Assembly (NCBI RefSeq): GCF_024699985.1
Contig: NZ_JAJONA010000001.1
Coordinates: 62,001 to 126,000 of the forward strand
Length of the DNA stretch: 64,000 bases
From: Phenylobacterium sp. J367
Lineage (GTDB): Bacteria; Pseudomonadota; Alphaproteobacteria; Caulobacterales; Caulobacteraceae
Reading direction: 5' to 3'
The stretch's first letter is position 1. Each line of letters opens with the position of its first letter. Shown piece after piece: positions 62,070 to 64,000 of the stretch. Made by a program: the position numbers and the translations under genes. The notes under the pieces were generated by a model that worked only from the letters and a program-made list of their open reading frames with translations, had not been told where the DNA came from and ran no database searches.

Positions 62070-63005
62070 CTACTGAAGCAGCTTCAGCAGCGAGGTGTTC
62101 TGCAGGGTGATGAACACCTGCGCCGCGGCTTGGACCGACATCTGGGCGGCGGAGAGCTCGGTGGCGGCCCTGGTCATGTCGGCGTCGGTGATGTCGCCCA
62201 CCATGCCGGCGAGCGTGTTGGCCCGCGTCGCCACATCGTCCTTCACATCGTCGACCCGCTTCTGCACCAGGCCGTTGCGGCCGGTCAGGACGGTGAGGTC
62301 GGAGCGGATGGTCTCCCAGGGGCCGAGCTGACTTTCCAGGAAGGTCTGCTGGGCGTCGGTGAGCTTGCCGTCCAGCGGGCCGGAGGGGCCCTCGTGGAAG
62401 GCCTTGATCGCCTGGAAGGCGGCGAGCATCTGGGTTCCCAGGTCCGAGGCCAGCATGCCGGTGGTGACGACGGTGCTGTCGTCCAGCTTGGCCTGGGCCT
62501 GGAAGTTGTCGTTTCTGAAGAAGCTGGCGATGGCCGGCAGCGGCGGGCCGACCAGGTCGTCGAGCTTGGTCGCCGTGACGGGCTTGGTGTCCACCTGGCC
62601 GCCGGCGAACAGGTACTTGCCGCCATAGCGGGCGTTCATGCCCTCCAGCCCGTTGCGAAGCTGGGCCTCCAGCTCTTCCATCAGGGTGCCGGCGTCGCCC
62701 GCGGCGATGGAATCCAGGACCGCCTGCCGGGTCGCCCCGGCCGCGTCGGTGATCTGGTTGAGCGCCGTGTCCTGGGTGGTCAGCTTGTCGGCGATCATCA
62801 TGTGCTGCTCGGCGTAGACGTCGAGCCTCGTCTGCACCGAGCGCATGGCGGTGAGCATCTCGGCCTTGCGCGCATAGTCCTTCAGGTCCTTGCCGACCTT
62901 CTGGGTGGCGACCTGATCGGAGGCCTCGGCCTGCCGCGCCTGGGCGGCGAGGAGATTCTGCAGGACGGCGGAATAGCTGCCGCTGGTGGAAACGCGGGTG
63001 ACCAT
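62070..63005 (-). CDS. flgL: Flagellar hook-filament junction protein FlgL
   Basis: A 311-residue FlgL. The N-terminal flagellin-like helix MVTRVSTSGSYSAVLQNLLA and the C-terminal helix QVFITLQNTSLLKLLQ with the central KYLFAGGQVDTKPVTA match alphaproteobacterial FlgL. The protein links the hook to the filament with FlgK. It ends 13 bases after the FlgK gene stop on the same strand, so flgK-flgL are one operon. Confidence 0.9.
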   Translation of the reverse strand: MVTRVSTSGSYSAVLQNLLAAQARQAEASDQVATQKVGKDLKDYARKAEMLTAMRSVQTRLDVYAEQHMMIADKLTTQDTALNQITDAAGATRQAVLDSIAAGDAGTLMEELEAQLRNGLEGMNARYGGKYLFAGGQVDTKPVTATKLDDLVGPPLPAIASFFRNDNFQAQAKLDDSTVVTTGMLASDLGTQMLAAFQAIKAFHEGPSGPLDGKLTDAQQTFLESQLGPWETIRSDLTVLTGRNGLVQKRVDDVKDDVATRANTLAGMVGDITDADMTRAATELSAAQMSVQAAAQVFITLQNTSLLKLLQ

Positions 63006-63018
63006 CTGAACTCGTTCC

Positions 63019-64000
63019 TCAGACCATCTGGACCAGGACGTCGAAGAGGTCCTTCGCGGCCTGGATCATCCGAGCCGACGCATTGAACGCCTGCTGGTAG
63101 GTGGTGAGCCGGACGAGTTCTTCGTCCAGATTGACGCCCTCGACCGCCTGGCGGCGGGCGCTGGCTTCGTCGAGCACGGCCTTCGCGCTCTCCTTGCGGG
63201 TCTGGGCCGACGCGGCGTCGCGGCCGATCGAGCCGCCGAACTCCGAGGCGTAGCGGCTGACCGTCATGGTCACGTCGCCCAGCGAGCCGGCGGCCTGGAA
63301 GAGCTGGCTGACGTCGCCGGAGGCCGAGAGCGCCAGCGCGCCGCGGCCGTCGCCGGGCCGGAGCGCCGGCTGGCCGGCGGCGACCGTCAGGTCGAGCTTG
63401 CCGAAGGCCAGCTTGGTGGGGTCGGCCACCAGCCTGGCGTTGACCTCGAAGCGGTCGGCCCGGGCCGTGCGCTCGGCGACGCCGAGGCCGAAGAGCTGGC
63501 TGATCGAGGGGCCGCCGACGCCGCGGCGGGTGGCGTCGGTGTTCACCGACAGGTTCGCGTTGATCGGGGCGAGCGCCTTGAAGCTCATCGCCCCGTTGGC
63601 GTCGAGGGTGAAGGACCCGTAGCCGCCGACGCCGGTGAGGGGGTCGTTCAGGGCGGTCAGCAGGTCGGCCATGGTCGCGCCGGCCGGGACGGTGACCGCC
63701 ACTTCCTGCAGCGGCTTGCCGTCGGCCTGGGCGAGCGTGAACTTGATCTGGTCGCCGGGGATGAAGCCGTGCGGATCGGTGGACTTCAGGCCGGTCTCGT
63801 AGGTCGTGTAGCCGGTCGAGCGGACGATGTCGTTCAGGCCGAAGAAGTGCGAGAACTGGCGTCCCGCCTTCATCGAGGTGCCCTCGTCGACGGCCACGCC
63901 GCGGCCGGCGCCGACCGCGGCGATCGAGAGCGCGCCATCGGTGAACGTCGCCGAACCGGCCGGGGTGAGCGCGATGTTCAGGTCGGCGAGGAAGGTGGCG
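63019..64000 (-). CDS. flgK: Flagellar hook-associated protein FlgK, 3' part
   Basis: The frame is open from the right edge to a stop at 63019; the window holds the C-terminal 327 residues. Segments are FFGLNDIVRSTGYTTYETGL, EVAVTVPAGATMADLLTALN and the family C-terminus LDEELVRLTTYQQAFNASAR, with ending ARMIQAAKDLFDVLVQMV. It caps the hook with FlgL. The start is outside the window. Confidence 0.9.
   Translation of the reverse strand, partial: ATFLADLNIALTPAGSATFTDGALSIAAVGAGRGVAVDEGTSMKAGRQFSHFFGLNDIVRSTGYTTYETGLKSTDPHGFIPGDQIKFTLAQADGKPLQEVAVTVPAGATMADLLTALNDPLTGVGGYGSFTLDANGAMSFKALAPINANLSVNTDATRRGVGGPSISQLFGLGVAERTARADRFEVNARLVADPTKLAFGKLDLTVAAGQPALRPGDGRGALALSASGDVSQLFQAAGSLGDVTMTVSRYASEFGGSIGRDAASAQTRKESAKAVLDEASARRQAVEGVNLDEELVRLTTYQQAFNASARMIQAAKDLFDVLVQMV

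Overview
The window is high-GC DNA from an alphaproteobacterium, most likely a member of Caulobacteraceae close to Phenylobacterium or Caulobacter. Pointers are the large TonB-dependent receptor, an alphaproteobacterial FlgL/FlgK pair, the nadA-nadB-nadC cluster, a GcrA-like DNA-binding protein in the phage and many small conserved proteins of that group. The placement rests on protein recognition only; no rRNA gene is present.

Positions 1 to about 16400 are the right part of a temperate prophage whose left end lies outside the window. It is built around a central repressor gene (5497-6189). A leftward operon starts at 5415 and carries a Cro-like regulator, an HNH-AP2 endonuclease, several very small membrane proteins, a DUF1064 protein, a GcrA-like regulator, a protein ending in a DnaA-type DNA-binding domain, two replication-type proteins and a C5 cytosine methyltransferase. 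A rightward operon from 6713 carries some twenty tightly overlapping small genes, including a PAPS-reductase-like PP-loop protein, a single-strand annealing recombinase with an SSB-like acidic tail, an HNH nuclease, an excisionase and a tyrosine integrase. The two lytic-type promoters, at 5422-5450 and 6628-6655, have nearly the same sequence, and each contains the same 23-bp palindromic operator. This makes a compact three-gene-block switch. A GC-rich genome background, tandem repeats and a locally AT-richer stretch inside the replication gene at about 1908-2045 suggest a lambda-O-like replication origin there.

Positions 16400-64000 are chromosome. The order is: a broken HAD hydrolase beside the phage end; a small lipoprotein; a TonB receptor; a cupin; carB; a VIT-type transporter; SDR, kinase and GNAT genes; greA; an ELM1-like protein; a large RTX-type secreted protein; pseG; hydrolases; trxB; two SleB-type cell-wall hydrolases; nadABC behind twin inverted repeats; a PfpI/GlxA divergent pair; a PAS-PAS hybrid histidine kinase; a PadR/HAAS pair behind tandem operator-like repeats; a cytochrome b561; uvrB; a thiolase; mnmA; and flgL/flgK at the right edge.

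A major caution for any reader: at least fourteen otherwise well-conserved genes are interrupted by single-base insertions or deletions, nearly all in short G or C runs, including carB, nadB, nadC and mnmA, which are expected to be functional. Gene lengths differ from a multiple of three by exactly the number of indels inferred. This pattern is best explained by sequence or assembly error rather than biology, so these genes are annotated here as single loci with the position of the suspected error. Intergenic repeats of two palindromic families (21231-21351 and 58423-58640; 59001-59145 and 60393-60535) are also present.
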